Shown here in pieces: positions 17,259 to 23,109 of a stretch of DNA of 30,066 nt. The stretch is from a virus. The notes beneath the pieces are model-generated. The model searched no databases and was not told the DNA's origin. It saw nothing but the letters and a program-made list of their open reading frames with translations. The DNA lies in IMG/VR virus record IMGVR_UViG_3300025322_000121, positions 1-30,066 of that record; one strand, 5' to 3'. Both the position numbers and the translations under genes were made by a program. Every line of letters begins with the position of its first letter. Within the stretch, counting starts at the first letter, position 1.

Positions 17259-17504
17259 CTACGGAATTCCGAATATTGAAGCTACAGTAGTAGAAGTTAA
17301 ATGTATCTTTGTAGTTTCCCACATATATTCTCGCCCAACTACTAGACCAGGAATAGTTCTAACATTACCAGCTTTAGTCGTTATTCGAATAGTTGTTCCG
17401 CCGGAAACGTCTCCGACATAAAAACCTCTATATATATTAGCCCCACTGTCACTTGGTGTCACCGGCACCATATCTACTGCCGGGCCGATTTCATAAGATG
17501 ACAT
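17259..17504 (-). CDS. Spike-base-like protein (RCAP_Rcc01079 type)
   Basis: An 81-residue protein with the pattern V-x-PSDS ... RGFYVGDVSGGTTIRITTKA ... VVGREYMWETTKIHLTSTTV. This matches by eye the small spike-base proteins first named from the Rhodobacter gene transfer agent and common in phages next to receptor-binding proteins. It would connect a spike to the head or baseplate. It overlaps the terminase small-subunit candidate by TAATG and immediately precedes tailspike 1, which fits a mounting role. The start has CGGAGAACAATA in front. Confidence 0.72.
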   Translation of the reverse strand: MSSYEIGPAVDMVPVTPSDSGANIYRGFYVGDVSGGTTIRITTKAGNVRTIPGLVVGREYMWETTKIHLTSTTVASIFGIP

Positions 17505-18154
17505 TATTGTTCTCCGTAGAAGTTCATTTGAATGTTGCTAGCTTTAGCTACGATAGCAGTTGCTACATCTTCAGCTGTTTGCGCAGGATTAGTTTCAGGA
17601 GCTACGACTTGTTTAAGCTTCGCGTACGCAGATACCGCTTGAAGCTTCTCTTTAGTTGTACCAGTCGTAAGAGCAGATCGAACAGCATCGGTCGTTCGCC
17701 CTAGTAAAGAGTCTAACTCCTGTTGACGAGCTTCATATATATTTCTAAGATACTGCTTTGCGAGAGGATCAGTTACAACTTTCCAAACTGTACTTAAGGA
17801 AACTCGCATAGCCGTAGCTATCTCTTCCATCGACATTCCAGCAATCTGCATATTTACCATTTGTAAGTGTCGTGGAGTAAGTTTCTTAAGATGCATCGCA
17901 CCGTTCTCACGACGCAATCCAAGAGCTTTCTCTCGAAGATATTTTGTAACCGGCTGCTGTGTACCCGGAATAAAGTACTTGGGCGCCCTGCCACGACGAG
18001 GGGTGCCAAACTCAGCGGGGGGAGGCCGCTGCGCGGCAGTAGTCCTACCAGCGGGATCGTCCGCCAGGCGGGCAGGGAATAACTCAGCGATTAAGTCCAT
18101 CTCTCCGAGATCCTCGGCCGTTGGCATGAACGTCAGTCTTTTGTGTTTTAACAT
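17504..18154 (-). CDS. terS: Probable terminase small subunit
   Basis: A 216-residue protein. After a flexible Pro/Arg-rich N-terminus (about 30-65) comes a clear helix-turn-helix region (LTPRHLQMVNMQIAGMSMEE, then IATAMRVSLSTVWKVVTDP; about 93-130). Two helices follow (EARQQELDSLLGRTTDAVRS; KEKLQAVSAYAKLKQVV), suitable for oligomerisation. This N-HTH / central helix plan and size fit small terminases, which recognise the packaging site. The ATG has GGAAAC about 10 bases upstream; a GTG directly before it is an alternative start. It is separated from the large terminase by ~8 kb of host-range genes, an unusual order. A transcription regulator is the alternative. Confidence 0.65.
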   Translation of the reverse strand: MLKHKRLTFMPTAEDLGEMDLIAELFPARLADDPAGRTTAAQRPPPAEFGTPRRGRAPKYFIPGTQQPVTKYLREKALGLRRENGAMHLKKLTPRHLQMVNMQIAGMSMEEIATAMRVSLSTVWKVVTDPLAKQYLRNIYEARQQELDSLLGRTTDAVRSALTTGTTKEKLQAVSAYAKLKQVVAPETNPAQTAEDVATAIVAKASNIQMNFYGEQ

Positions 18155-18254
18155 CACGAAGTTTCCGTAAAAGTTTGTTGTTTAACTCTCGAGCATGGAT
18201 AGCCACGGGACTGTTCCATAACTTCTCGATATCGGTCTTGGGTTTGACGATCAT
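18084..18254 (-). CDS. Short gene of unknown function (56 aa)
   Basis: It starts with an ATG overlapping the upstream stop as ATGA, and encodes MIVKPKTDIEKLWNSPVAIH followed by a Lys/Arg-rich helix (ARELNNKLLRKLRDV). The last ~23 codons overlap the beginning of the small terminase candidate in another frame. The coupling overlap and the otherwise empty gap support it. It could be a small basic DNA-binding accessory protein. No family is recognised. Confidence 0.5.
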   Translation of the reverse strand: MIVKPKTDIEKLWNSPVAIHARELNNKLLRKLRDVKTQKTDVHANGRGSRRDGLNR

Positions 18255-18592
18255 CGCTGGGTGGGCCCCGCGTGCATCTGGGAAAGTTTTTGCATAAAGA
18301 ATTCGTCCAATATCTTCTTGAGTGTATCTCTACTTTCGATCAGATGATCGGTCTGTGTTTTTTTCTTTGGAAGACGCCTCCTAGTCTCTGGGTCGTATAC
18401 TGGCATATTATCTTGCCGATCATTTATCCCCTCTGATGATAGTTGCATTTTAAGGTAGATAAGATCCTCTATCTCTTTGAGTTTAGACTCTATAGCCGGA
18501 ACCATATTGTCTGGGAGAGTAGTTGGAAACCTCTGCTCGTCCCAAACAGACGATCCGAGATTTTTATCATTCCGTTTTGGGTCGTTAGGCAT
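18251..18592 (-). CDS. Hypothetical helical phage protein
   Basis: A 113-residue protein. Polar N-terminus (MPNDPKRNDKNLGSSVWDEQ), then a helix (MVPAIESKLKEIEDLIYLKM, about 30-50), a basic linker (RRRLPKKKTQ) and a second helix (RDTLKKILDEFFMQKLSQM). The start ATG lacks a recognisable Shine-Dalgarno sequence. Instead the palindrome B ends 3 bases before it. It lies between holin and terminase genes in the late operon. No function is assigned. Confidence 0.62.
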   Translation of the reverse strand: MPNDPKRNDKNLGSSVWDEQRFPTTLPDNMVPAIESKLKEIEDLIYLKMQLSSEGINDRQDNMPVYDPETRRRLPKKKTQTDHLIESRDTLKKILDEFFMQKLSQMHAGPTQR

Positions 18593-18595
18593 CTG

Positions 18596-18612
18596 TGTTC
18601 AAATTTTGAACA
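18596..18612. promoter_or_regulatory. Palindrome copy B (TGTTCA-N5-TGAACA)
   Basis: Perfect arms TGTTCA-AATTT-TGAACA in the 25-base gap after the holin stop, ending 3 bases before the next leftward ATG. In the sense of the gene it reads TTTGTTCAAAATTTGAACA. It occupies the position where a ribosome binding site would be expected. Confidence 0.75.
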
Positions 18613-18617
18613 AAGAG

Positions 18618-19037
18618 TCACTTACCCTTCTTCGCTTCTGCAACCGCATTCGTGATTGCTGGAGCCACCTTCTCGAGTGATCGTCCCGCGACGTAGCCGC
18701 CAAGTCCTATTTGTAACAACGTCCAGGCTTCACTTGCGAGAGGGTTAGGTAACCATCCAAAGCTATCACACACCACCAGTGCAAGGAAGGTTAACATAGT
18801 GATCGGACGCCAGTTCCTCTGGAGTACACCCTTCCCACTAGCCTCCGCCATAATAATAGACTTTTGCCCATCCAGGAGGGCTAGCTCATAGTCCATCATT
18901 TTATCGGCCATGCCCATTTGCGCCTGGAAGATGGCACTCTGCAACTCGAGTTTCTTATCTCCAGATGGTACGATATGCTCTATAACATCCGCTACCGGTT
19001 TGAACAACCCCGCCACAAGATCCGCAATCTTACTCAC
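18618..19037 (-). CDS. Holin, 3-TM phage type
   Basis: A 139-residue protein. An amphipathic N-terminus (MSKIADLVAGLFKPVADVIE) is followed by a charged helix (about 25-65). A hinge GKGVLQRNWRPITMLTFLAL leads into hydrophobic segments (about 77-92 and 104-117; WTLLQIGLGGYVAGRSLEKV). The N-W-R-P-I-T and GLGGYVxGRSxEK signatures are typical of the Holin_3TMs family (gene-transfer-release type). It should permeabilise the inner membrane for endolysin release. It overlaps the upstream membrane protein gene by 4 bases. Family assignment is confident; timing function is inferred. Confidence 0.85.
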   Translation of the reverse strand: MSKIADLVAGLFKPVADVIEHIVPSGDKKLELQSAIFQAQMGMADKMMDYELALLDGQKSIIMAEASGKGVLQRNWRPITMLTFLALVVCDSFGWLPNPLASEAWTLLQIGLGGYVAGRSLEKVAPAITNAVAEAKKGK

Positions 19038-19363
19038 CGGGAGGCCTCTCGATCATTTATTCTAGTCTCGATTCGATTGAGCTGCCCCTGCATTTGTATA
19101 AGCGTAGCTTCTACAGAGGCCAATCGTTCAAAGCCTTTCACCCTAAGTTCGCTCTGTGCTTCCAGTGCGGTTAGCCTGCGTTCGTAGTATTGCATATTTT
19201 GCCATGTGATTCCCGCCTGGAAAATAATCAATACAAAAAGTACCACATCTAGTGTGATTCTAACTTTCGTGTCTGCGTACTGTGCCAAAAGATGATCCGA
19301 TCTGACGTGCTGGAACCAACAGCTCTGGGTTGTTATAACATCGTTGTGATTCGATCTGCTCAA
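19034..19363 (-). CDS. Membrane-anchored coiled-coil protein, possible lysis accessory
   Basis: A frame of 109 codons with a single transmembrane helix (VRITLDVVLFVLIIFQAGITW, ~33-53) followed by a coiled coil (YYERRLTALEAQSEL; ASVEATLIQMQGQLNRIETR). One helix plus a coiled stalk next to the holin resembles inner-membrane spanins or holin partners, but no outer-membrane partner is seen. The start is uncertain: the frame opens at a TTG, and another TTG about 26 codons later would still keep the membrane helix. It is the first gene of the leftward operon. Confidence 0.6.
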   Translation of the reverse strand: MSRSNHNDVITTQSCWFQHVRSDHLLAQYADTKVRITLDVVLFVLIIFQAGITWQNMQYYERRLTALEAQSELRVKGFERLASVEATLIQMQGQLNRIETRINDREASR

Positions 19364-19801
19364 TTCAGTCGAACCCCATCGTCAGACCGGACCTATAGAC
19401 CTGGGGCTACACAATATTGCTCTGATTTGTGTAACCGCTGGCACGCAGTGCCCGTCTATTGTATGTATACCACAAGGCGGGTTGGAAGTCAAATCTTTTC
19501 AATACATTATAAACTCCTTCACATGCTGTGGCACAGCAATCTGAGGGTTTGGGTCTAGTCACATAAACTCCCCCATCGCTATTTATAATCTATATCTATA
19601 TACTATCTCCAGCTCCAACAGCTCCAACAGCGTAGCTATTGTATGTTGCATTGCAGCATTCTGAAAAAGTAGAATCGTTGTATAGGTGCCCTCGACTCCA
19701 ACGACGACCCCTCTGGGGGGTAGGTCACTAGATATAAAGATACTTCACGTAGAGGCGCTCCACATCTAATTACCTCACGTCAAACTACTCAACATCAAGC
19801 T

Positions 19802-19829
19802 AGATGATGCATCGCAAAAAGATGATGCA
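19802..19829. repeat. Direct repeat AGATGATGCA x2
   Basis: Two exact 10-base copies (19802-19811 and 19820-19829) with an 18-base period, separated by TCGCAAAA. They lie about 40 bases before the DnaA box. The spacing of nearly two helical turns is compatible with iteron-like protein binding on one DNA face. Confidence 0.5.
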
Positions 19830-19865
19830 CTGTAGTAAGCTCGCTGCGTCGCACTATGAATAGCT

Positions 19866-19874
19866 TGTGGATAA
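19866..19874 (-). promoter_or_regulatory. DnaA box
   Basis: TGTGGATAA, the exact complement of the consensus TTATCCACA. A single exact 9-mer could occur by chance in 30 kb with low probability, but its location in the divergent repeat-bearing gap makes host DnaA binding plausible. Confidence 0.45.
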
Positions 19875-19985
19875 CATGTGCAAAAGAAAGAGCAAAATGT
19901 GCTGGCATTCGACTGAACCATCCTCGCAAACCGGGGTCCGATCATTTGTCACCGAGGAATAGACCTGAGGTCAACGCCACGGGAC

Positions 19986-20000
19986 CACCTCCAAAAGGTG
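19986..20000 (+). ncRNA. 5' leader hairpin before the first rightward gene
   Basis: CACCT-CCAAA-AGGTG, a 5-bp stem ending exactly 29 bases before the ATG. The hairpin in front of the gene at 23798 has the same distance. It may stabilise the mRNA 5' end. Confidence 0.4.
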
Positions 20001-20029
20001 TTGTTATTTAATAATTAGGAGTTACCATA

Positions 20030-20422
20030 ATGCAAGCCATTAAACGAGCTGGTGCGAGAACCGATACTATCGTGAATGAGGATACTCGCATTGCTACAGT
20101 ACATCACTTCACAGAGCATGATTCGACTGTGAAAGATGAGGGGTTTCAGTTCACAACCTATCTGGACTTCAACGGTGTGACACTGGCGCAACTAATTGTG
20201 CTGGCCTCTCAGACCGTCATTATCCGGGCGAGGTCGAAGATGGGTTTCCGAACCTTGGACCCGGATAAAACCAACAACATGACGATAAAGGTCAAGGACT
20301 TCTTGGTCGGATCGAAGGCTCGAAACCCCGAGAAACTCGCGGACCGCGCTAAGAAGGCACTCCAAGCTCTTGGAATGACTGAAGATCAGATTGTCGAGAC
20401 CCTCGAGAACCTAAAGAAGTAA
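20030..20422 (+). CDS. Monocistronic early protein, unknown function
   Basis: A 130-residue protein. Mixed N-terminal part with beta strands (FQFTTYLDFNGVTLAQLIVL, about 47-66; TVIIRARSKMGF), a basic middle (RTLDPDKTNNMTIKVKDFLV) and a C-terminal helical hairpin (ADRAKKALQALGMTEDQIVE). GC-richer and with stronger codons than the small genes that follow. It has a good ribosome site (TTAGGAGTTACCATA) and a strong terminator right after its stop. That isolation and the strong signals suggest high, independent expression, as for an abundant DNA-binding or host-takeover protein. No family is recognised. Confidence 0.75.
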   Translation: MQAIKRAGARTDTIVNEDTRIATVHHFTEHDSTVKDEGFQFTTYLDFNGVTLAQLIVLASQTVIIRARSKMGFRTLDPDKTNNMTIKVKDFLVGSKARNPEKLADRAKKALQALGMTEDQIVETLENLKK

Positions 20423-20433
20423 CTCAAAACTTG

Positions 20434-20460
20434 GCCCCGGGACTTTCACCGGGGCTTTTT
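20434..20460 (+). terminator. Rho-independent terminator
   Basis: GCCCCGG stem, GACTTTCA loop, CCGGGGC, then TTTTT, 12 bases after the stop codon of the preceding gene. Strong GC stem and clean U-run. Confidence 0.92.
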
Positions 20461-20527
20461 GTGTCCATCATCTTTATTAACTGCACAATCTAGGCGAACA
20501 ATATCTCCTTTTGATATCGTAACCGAT

Positions 20528-20544
20528 TGTTCAAAGTTTGAACA
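20528..20544. promoter_or_regulatory. Palindrome copy C (TGTTCA-N5-TGAACA)
   Basis: Perfect copy; with flanks TTGTTCAAAGTTTGAACAA is a 19-base palindrome around a single central G, the most symmetric of the five. It overlaps a possible -35 (TTGAAC) that has TATTAG 15 bases downstream, a weak promoter match. A repressor here could block the following early genes. Confidence 0.75.
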
Positions 20545-20597
20545 AACTGTTAGTATAGTATTAGATAGCCTTGTTTTGTTTGTTTATGGATAATATG

Positions 20598-20766
20598 AAT
20601 AATTATCCCCAGGTATATCCTTGGGACGTAGTATGGATTACTGTTATTCTTAAAAATATTTTTTTTTAATATATAGAATATACCCTAGAACTTAGATACT
20701 AGTTAGCACCAGAACTAGTAAGAGCTGCCACTAGTAAGAACTAATATGGACCTGGGGATAATTATT
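20598..20766. repeat. 17-bp exact inverted repeat around an AT-rich core
   Basis: AATAATTATCCCCAGGT (20598-20614) recurs as its exact complement ACCTGGGGATAATTATT (20750-20766), with a 135-base spacer. The right arm ends at the TTG that begins the next open frame. GACCTGGGG within the right arm also appears at 19398, and in a one-base variant at 19962. Confidence 0.75.
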
Positions 20767-20807
20767 TGGATTATAACCAGACAGACAAAACAGTCGGAGA
20801 TATGTTG

Positions 20808-21209
20808 ATGCTATGCAAGATTTGGGCGCGCGAACCTCTTGTGTTACAATACATTATGAGCACGAAATATAGCAAGCTGTCTCGTTCATCTAAGAACCGC
20901 ATAATCGAAAAGATTAGACGCCATCACTTGATTAGTCAACTCGAGCTTGGGAAAGTACCAACGCTGAGGACATATCTTCCAGGTGCGGAGGAAATATATC
21001 TGAGGTTTAACATTCGCCCGAATGTGGATGTATTCGTACCGAAGAATAATCTCTCTAAAGAGATTGAACTCAAGCAACGACGTAGGTTCAAGTATGATAA
21101 ATATGTCAAGCCGTATGCGCACAACGGTCTATCGGAACTGACTAACACTATTCGCCGTATCAACGATGCGAATCTAAAAGATCGGAGTGTTGCATTGAAG
21201 CATAGATAG
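20808..21209 (+). CDS. Basic early protein, unknown function
   Basis: A 133-residue protein from the ATG that has GGAG eight bases upstream; the frame is open from a TTG 14 codons earlier. Very basic: SKYSKLSRSSKNR-type region (KYSKLSRSSKNRIIEKIRRH), then a central TYLPGAEEIYLRFNI, and a Lys/Arg/Tyr-rich tail (KQRRRFKYDKYVKPYAHN). Composition suggests nucleic-acid binding. It sits next to the inverted-repeat region and might act there, for example as an initiator or regulator. No family is recognised. Confidence 0.65.
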   Translation: MLCKIWAREPLVLQYIMSTKYSKLSRSSKNRIIEKIRRHHLISQLELGKVPTLRTYLPGAEEIYLRFNIRPNVDVFVPKNNLSKEIELKQRRRFKYDKYVKPYAHNGLSELTNTIRRINDANLKDRSVALKHR

Positions 21210-21306
21210 TTTGGTCCCTCCTCTGGGGAACGAATGTTCCCAGAGCGGGTCAAAGTATTTGATCACAGAACCATTGACCTGAACTATTTCCAAGGAGTAG
21301 CACACC
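21210..21306 (+). ncRNA. Structured leader with two hairpins
   Basis: The first stem is CTCTGGGGAAC-GAAT-GTTCCCAGAG (21221-21245; 10 bp with one bulged G). The second is GGTCAA (21248-21253) with TTGACC (21274-21279), which encloses CAAAGTATTTG. No U-run follows, so it is not a standard terminator. It precedes a well-formed ribosome site (AAGGAG). It may be an mRNA stability or processing element. Confidence 0.45.
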
Positions 21307-21654
21307 ATGTTCTCAGCCCAACATCGAAAGATACTCGTAAGGGCTCGCGAGATTATCAACGACCCTGCACGCTGGACACAAGGAGTCAATGCTACCAGTG
21401 ATGCGAACGAGGAGATAGATCCTTGTAACCCTCACGCAGTTGCTTTCTGCGCTAATGGAGCTATGCTAAGAGCTTCTAGCGAACTGAATAGTTCTCCAGA
21501 CCGTTTAGTTGGACCGCTAGACGAAGCTGCTATCTTACTAGGTTATCATGATTTCGTTCAAGTTAATGATAACTTCAGTCATTCCAAAGTCCTTGAGATG
21601 TTCGACAAGGCTATTGCACTCTGCGAGGAGGATAGCAGTGAGCCAGTACTCTAA
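21307..21654 (+). CDS. DUF6197-like protein
   Basis: A 115-residue protein. It starts HRKILVRAREIINDPARWTQ, with a Cys and small-residue core (AVAFCANGAMLRASSE) and a C-terminal NDNFSHSKVLEMFDKAIALC. The order of these segments (A-x-x-I-x-x-P-x-x-W-x-Q-G; C-x-x-G-A; ND...SH-x-x-V-L-x-x-F-x-x-A) resembles DUF6197, a family in phages and actinobacteria with no known biochemical function. It is preceded by AAGGAG. Its end overlaps the next tiny membrane-protein gene by 17 bases. Confidence 0.65.
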   Translation: MFSAQHRKILVRAREIINDPARWTQGVNATSDANEEIDPCNPHAVAFCANGAMLRASSELNSSPDRLVGPLDEAAILLGYHDFVQVNDNFSHSKVLEMFDKAIALCEEDSSEPVL

Positions 21655-21763
21655 GCATCAAATTCTTTACGATAAACCCAAAGCTCCACCACTCTCATTC
21701 TTTGAGATGGTTCTTTACGGTATGATACTCGGATCAATTCTGAGTTCAATCTTCTTAACCTAA
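21638..21763 (+). CDS. Tiny single-pass membrane protein (41 aa)
   Basis: The GTG start has a near-perfect GAGGAGG six bases upstream inside the previous gene. The product begins with a polar part (SQYSKHQILYDKPKAPP) and ends in one hydrophobic helix, FFEMVLYGMILGSILSSIFL, directly at the C-terminus. The topology is that of a C-tail-anchored phage miniprotein; effects on host membrane enzymes or superinfection are possible but unproven. Confidence 0.6.
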   Translation: MSQYSKHQILYDKPKAPPLSFFEMVLYGMILGSILSSIFLT

Positions 21764-21781
21764 CCGACAAGAGGTTATGAT

Positions 21782-22048
21782 ATGTCTGAGAGTTTAGCCC
21801 TAGTTTGTAACTATCCACCATCTGTTTGGACATACTACAAGATAAGATGGCCTTCCATACCGGGCACGAGGGTAGCTCTGCTACCCTACAACAAGGAGGG
21901 TATCGAACAAGCTCAAGCTATCGCTCACCGAAACAAAGTCACATCTGCATATATTGTCCGAGTTGAAGGAGAGTTCAAGAGTTCTCAAGCTCTGCTTGAT
22001 GCGGCTCTTGCGAAGGTAGCGCAAGGCCAGTGTCATAAGTTGGCATAG
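21782..22048 (+). CDS. Small early protein, unknown function
   Basis: An 88-residue protein with an AAGAGGTTATGAT ribosome site. Alpha/beta pattern: VCNYPPSVWTYYKIRW, then TRVALLPYNKEGIEQAQAIA and SAYIVRVEGEFKSSQALLDA. The strand-helix-strand order could be a small independent fold. It lies in a run of short early genes in one direction with gaps of 10-20 bases. No family is recognised. Confidence 0.6.
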   Translation: MSESLALVCNYPPSVWTYYKIRWPSIPGTRVALLPYNKEGIEQAQAIAHRNKVTSAYIVRVEGEFKSSQALLDAALAKVAQGQCHKLA

Positions 22049-22058
22049 GAAGCTAACA

Positions 22059-22391
22059 ATGCCCAAGATTGAAATTAATTTTGATATTACAAACATTGAC
22101 GATTGTTATTTCGCCAAGCTCAGCTCTAACAACACAGTGTTTGAAGTATCCTTCTCAAGACGTTACTGGGAGGTGTCAAAGCATACCAACGATGGATCGC
22201 AATGGTTCTCGAGGGAACTAACCAAAGGCGATAGAAAGTATCGCCTAAACTTATTCAAACAGATGTTCAAAAAGCACGAGGAAGTGCTACAAAGGAGACG
22301 TGATGAACAATCCGGAGAACGTGCAATCGAGCGTAAGCCCAACAGGCCAGTTGTCACTAATCGTGGACTTAAGCAAGCGATTAGGACCTAG
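22059..22391 (+). CDS. Small early protein, unknown function
   Basis: A 110-residue protein. The N-terminal half is beta-type (KIEINFDITNIDDCYFAKLS; VFEVSFSRRYWEVSK) and the C-terminal half is a basic helix (KQMFKKHEEVLQRRRDEQSG) ending RPVVTNRGLKQAIRT. GGAAGCTAACA precedes the ATG. The last 89 bases overlap the next gene, which has its own strong ribosome site. Function is not recognised. Confidence 0.6.
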   Translation: MPKIEINFDITNIDDCYFAKLSSNNTVFEVSFSRRYWEVSKHTNDGSQWFSRELTKGDRKYRLNLFKQMFKKHEEVLQRRRDEQSGERAIERKPNRPVVTNRGLKQAIRT

Positions 22392-22500
22392 CAAAACTGG
22401 TAAGACAATAAGTGTGGCTAGTACTTATGGGCCATACAAAGTAAGGCATGGAGAGAAAGAGTACATTGTCAATCTCAACGTGAACTTGAAAGGAAGCTAA
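22303..22500 (+). CDS. Conserved small phage protein, unknown function
   Basis: A 65-residue protein. The ATG is preceded by AAAGGAGACGTG, which decides this start over the GTG just before it. The segment LSLIVDLSKRLGPSKTGKTI, then ASTYGPYKVRHGEKEYIVNL, matches from memory a small protein recurrent in environmental phages and in bacterial phage remnants. SKTGKT superficially looks like a P-loop end, but the protein is too short for an NTPase. It overlaps the upstream gene by 89 bases. Confidence 0.65.
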   Translation: MNNPENVQSSVSPTGQLSLIVDLSKRLGPSKTGKTISVASTYGPYKVRHGEKEYIVNLNVNLKGS

Positions 22501-22501
22501 G

Positions 22502-22657
22502 ATGACTACTGAAGAACTGGAAGGACTATCCGAGCTGTTGCATAAAGATCCTCTGAGTCCGTTGGATCATCCGGAGGACGAGGAGGAAGATAACGATGAA
22601 GAAGAAGATGAGTTTGAGGACGACGAAGACGAGGATGATGAGGATGATGAGGACTAG
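22502..22657 (+). CDS. Poly-acidic miniprotein (51 aa)
   Basis: MTTEELEGLSELLHKDPLSP is followed by an almost pure Asp/Glu tail (about 25 of the last 29 residues). An AAAGGAAGC ribosome site sits at the end of the previous gene, and a terminator follows directly. Extreme acidity with a short amphipathic head is a feature of DNA-mimic proteins (anti-restriction, nucleoid or polymerase inhibitors), but also of simple charged tails. The low-complexity GA-rich DNA may hide this gene from automated callers. Confidence 0.65.
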   Translation: MTTEELEGLSELLHKDPLSPLDHPEDEEEDNDEEEDEFEDDEDEDDEDDED

Positions 22658-22671
22658 ATTGTAACACAACC

Positions 22672-22696
22672 GGGCGGGACTGCCAACCGCCCTTTT
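22672..22696 (+). terminator. Rho-independent terminator
   Basis: GGGCGG stem, GACTGCCAA loop, CCGCCC, then TTTT. It closes the run of small early genes 14 bases after the poly-acidic gene; the next gene's ribosome site follows almost at once. Confidence 0.85.
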
Positions 22697-22709
22697 CTAG
22701 GAGCGTAAG

Positions 22710-22874
22710 GTGAACAAAGATTATCTAGGCGACTCAGTTTATGTCGAACTAAATGAAGTTGGACAACTAGTTCTAACCACTGAAAATGGTTACGAGGCAT
22801 CCAATACTATATATCTCGAAGTAGAAGTTTTTGAACAATTGATAAAAATCGGAACCCGTTTGTTCAAATTATGA
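22710..22874 (+). CDS. Conserved small phage protein (54 aa), unknown function
   Basis: GTG start with AGGAG seven bases upstream. NKDYLGDSVYVELNEVGQLV, then LTTENGYEASNTIYLEVEVF, is a pattern seen in many short uncharacterised phage proteins: beta-rich, with a T-E-N-G turn and N-x-I-Y-L-E. Its TGA stop lies within palindrome copy D. The role is unknown; wide recurrence suggests a general phage function. Confidence 0.68.
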   Translation: MNKDYLGDSVYVELNEVGQLVLTTENGYEASNTIYLEVEVFEQLIKIGTRLFKL

Positions 22875-22877
22875 ACA
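22861..22877. promoter_or_regulatory. Palindrome copy D (TGTTCA-N5-TGAACA)
   Basis: Perfect arms TGTTCA-AATTA-TGAACA. It overlaps the stop codon of the preceding gene and ends 4 bases before the ATG of the next, which has no Shine-Dalgarno sequence. It reads TTTGTTCAAATTATGAACA in the direction of the gene. Confidence 0.75.
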
Positions 22878-22881
22878 TAGT

Positions 22882-23109
22882 ATGGACAACAAAAAGCTAA
22901 GATTTATCCTCAACGCGTGGGTTGCCGATACTAATGAACGTATCCTCCTTATAGAGAGCATCGTAAAAGATGAGTTCGCTCGTGGTAGCGTTTACGATGC
23001 CATAGTTTCTTACGCCGATCAGCTGAGGGTTACACTTCGAGCTGGTTTACATACATTAGATAAGTTGGAGAATCCCGATGGCTACGACGACGATAACATT
23101 AAGAATTGA
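22882..23109 (+). CDS. Small helical protein, unknown function
   Basis: A 75-residue, all-helical pattern: KLRFILNAWVADTNERILLI, then VKDEFARGSVYDAIVSYADQ and LRVTLRAGLHTLDKLENPDG. There is no ribosome binding site; palindrome D directly precedes the ATG. Its 3' end overlaps the next gene by 32 bases. It might be co-regulated with the ribbon-helix-helix-like protein downstream. Confidence 0.58.
   Translation: MDNKKLRFILNAWVADTNERILLIESIVKDEFARGSVYDAIVSYADQLRVTLRAGLHTLDKLENPDGYDDDNIKN

Larger units (their letters stand above)
19364..20029. promoter_or_regulatory. Divergent intergenic control region, possible origin
   Basis: About 665 bases without a credible gene between the leftward late and rightward early units. 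It holds an AT-rich block (19578-19608, ATTTATAATCTATATC), two copies of AGCTCCAAC followed by AG, two AGATGATGCA repeats, an exact DnaA box, GACCTGGGG at 19398 with GACCTGAGG at 19962, and a hairpin before the first rightward gene. On the leftward strand TTGGAG-N18-TATAGA around the AT-rich block is a weak promoter candidate. No clear sigma70 promoter is visible for the rightward gene. Confidence 0.55.
20461..20807. other. AT-rich gap with palindrome, inverted repeat and iteron-like repeats
   Basis: About 350 bases with no convincing gene. It contains palindrome copy C, a 27-codon frame at 20586-20669 (MDNMNNYPQVYPWDV...) without a ribosome site, a T-run of nine, AT-rich ATATATAGAATATA, and three ACTAGT/ACTAGTA-type repeats (about 20700, 20715 and 20731). 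The whole is bracketed by the exact inverted repeat 20598-20614/20750-20766. A replication origin or a regulatory switch are the leading ideas. Confidence 0.5.

Noticed and set aside
19380-19420. GGGGTTCGACT on the minus strand, like a tRNA T-arm
   Set aside because: The 3' side of the T-stem does not pair and no anticodon or acceptor stem could be built.
19700-19760. CCCCTCTGGGGGG as a terminator or structured RNA
   Set aside because: Short CCCC/GGGG stem with a tiny loop and no U-run; not convincing.
20586-20669. 27-codon frame MDNMNNYPQVYPWDV...
   Set aside because: No ribosome site, lies in the repeat-rich gap and overlaps one inverted-repeat arm; kept only as a note within the gap.
22300-22500. 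P-loop-like SKTGKT in the 65-residue protein
   Set aside because: No preceding hydrophobic strand and no Walker B; the protein is too small for an NTPase domain.
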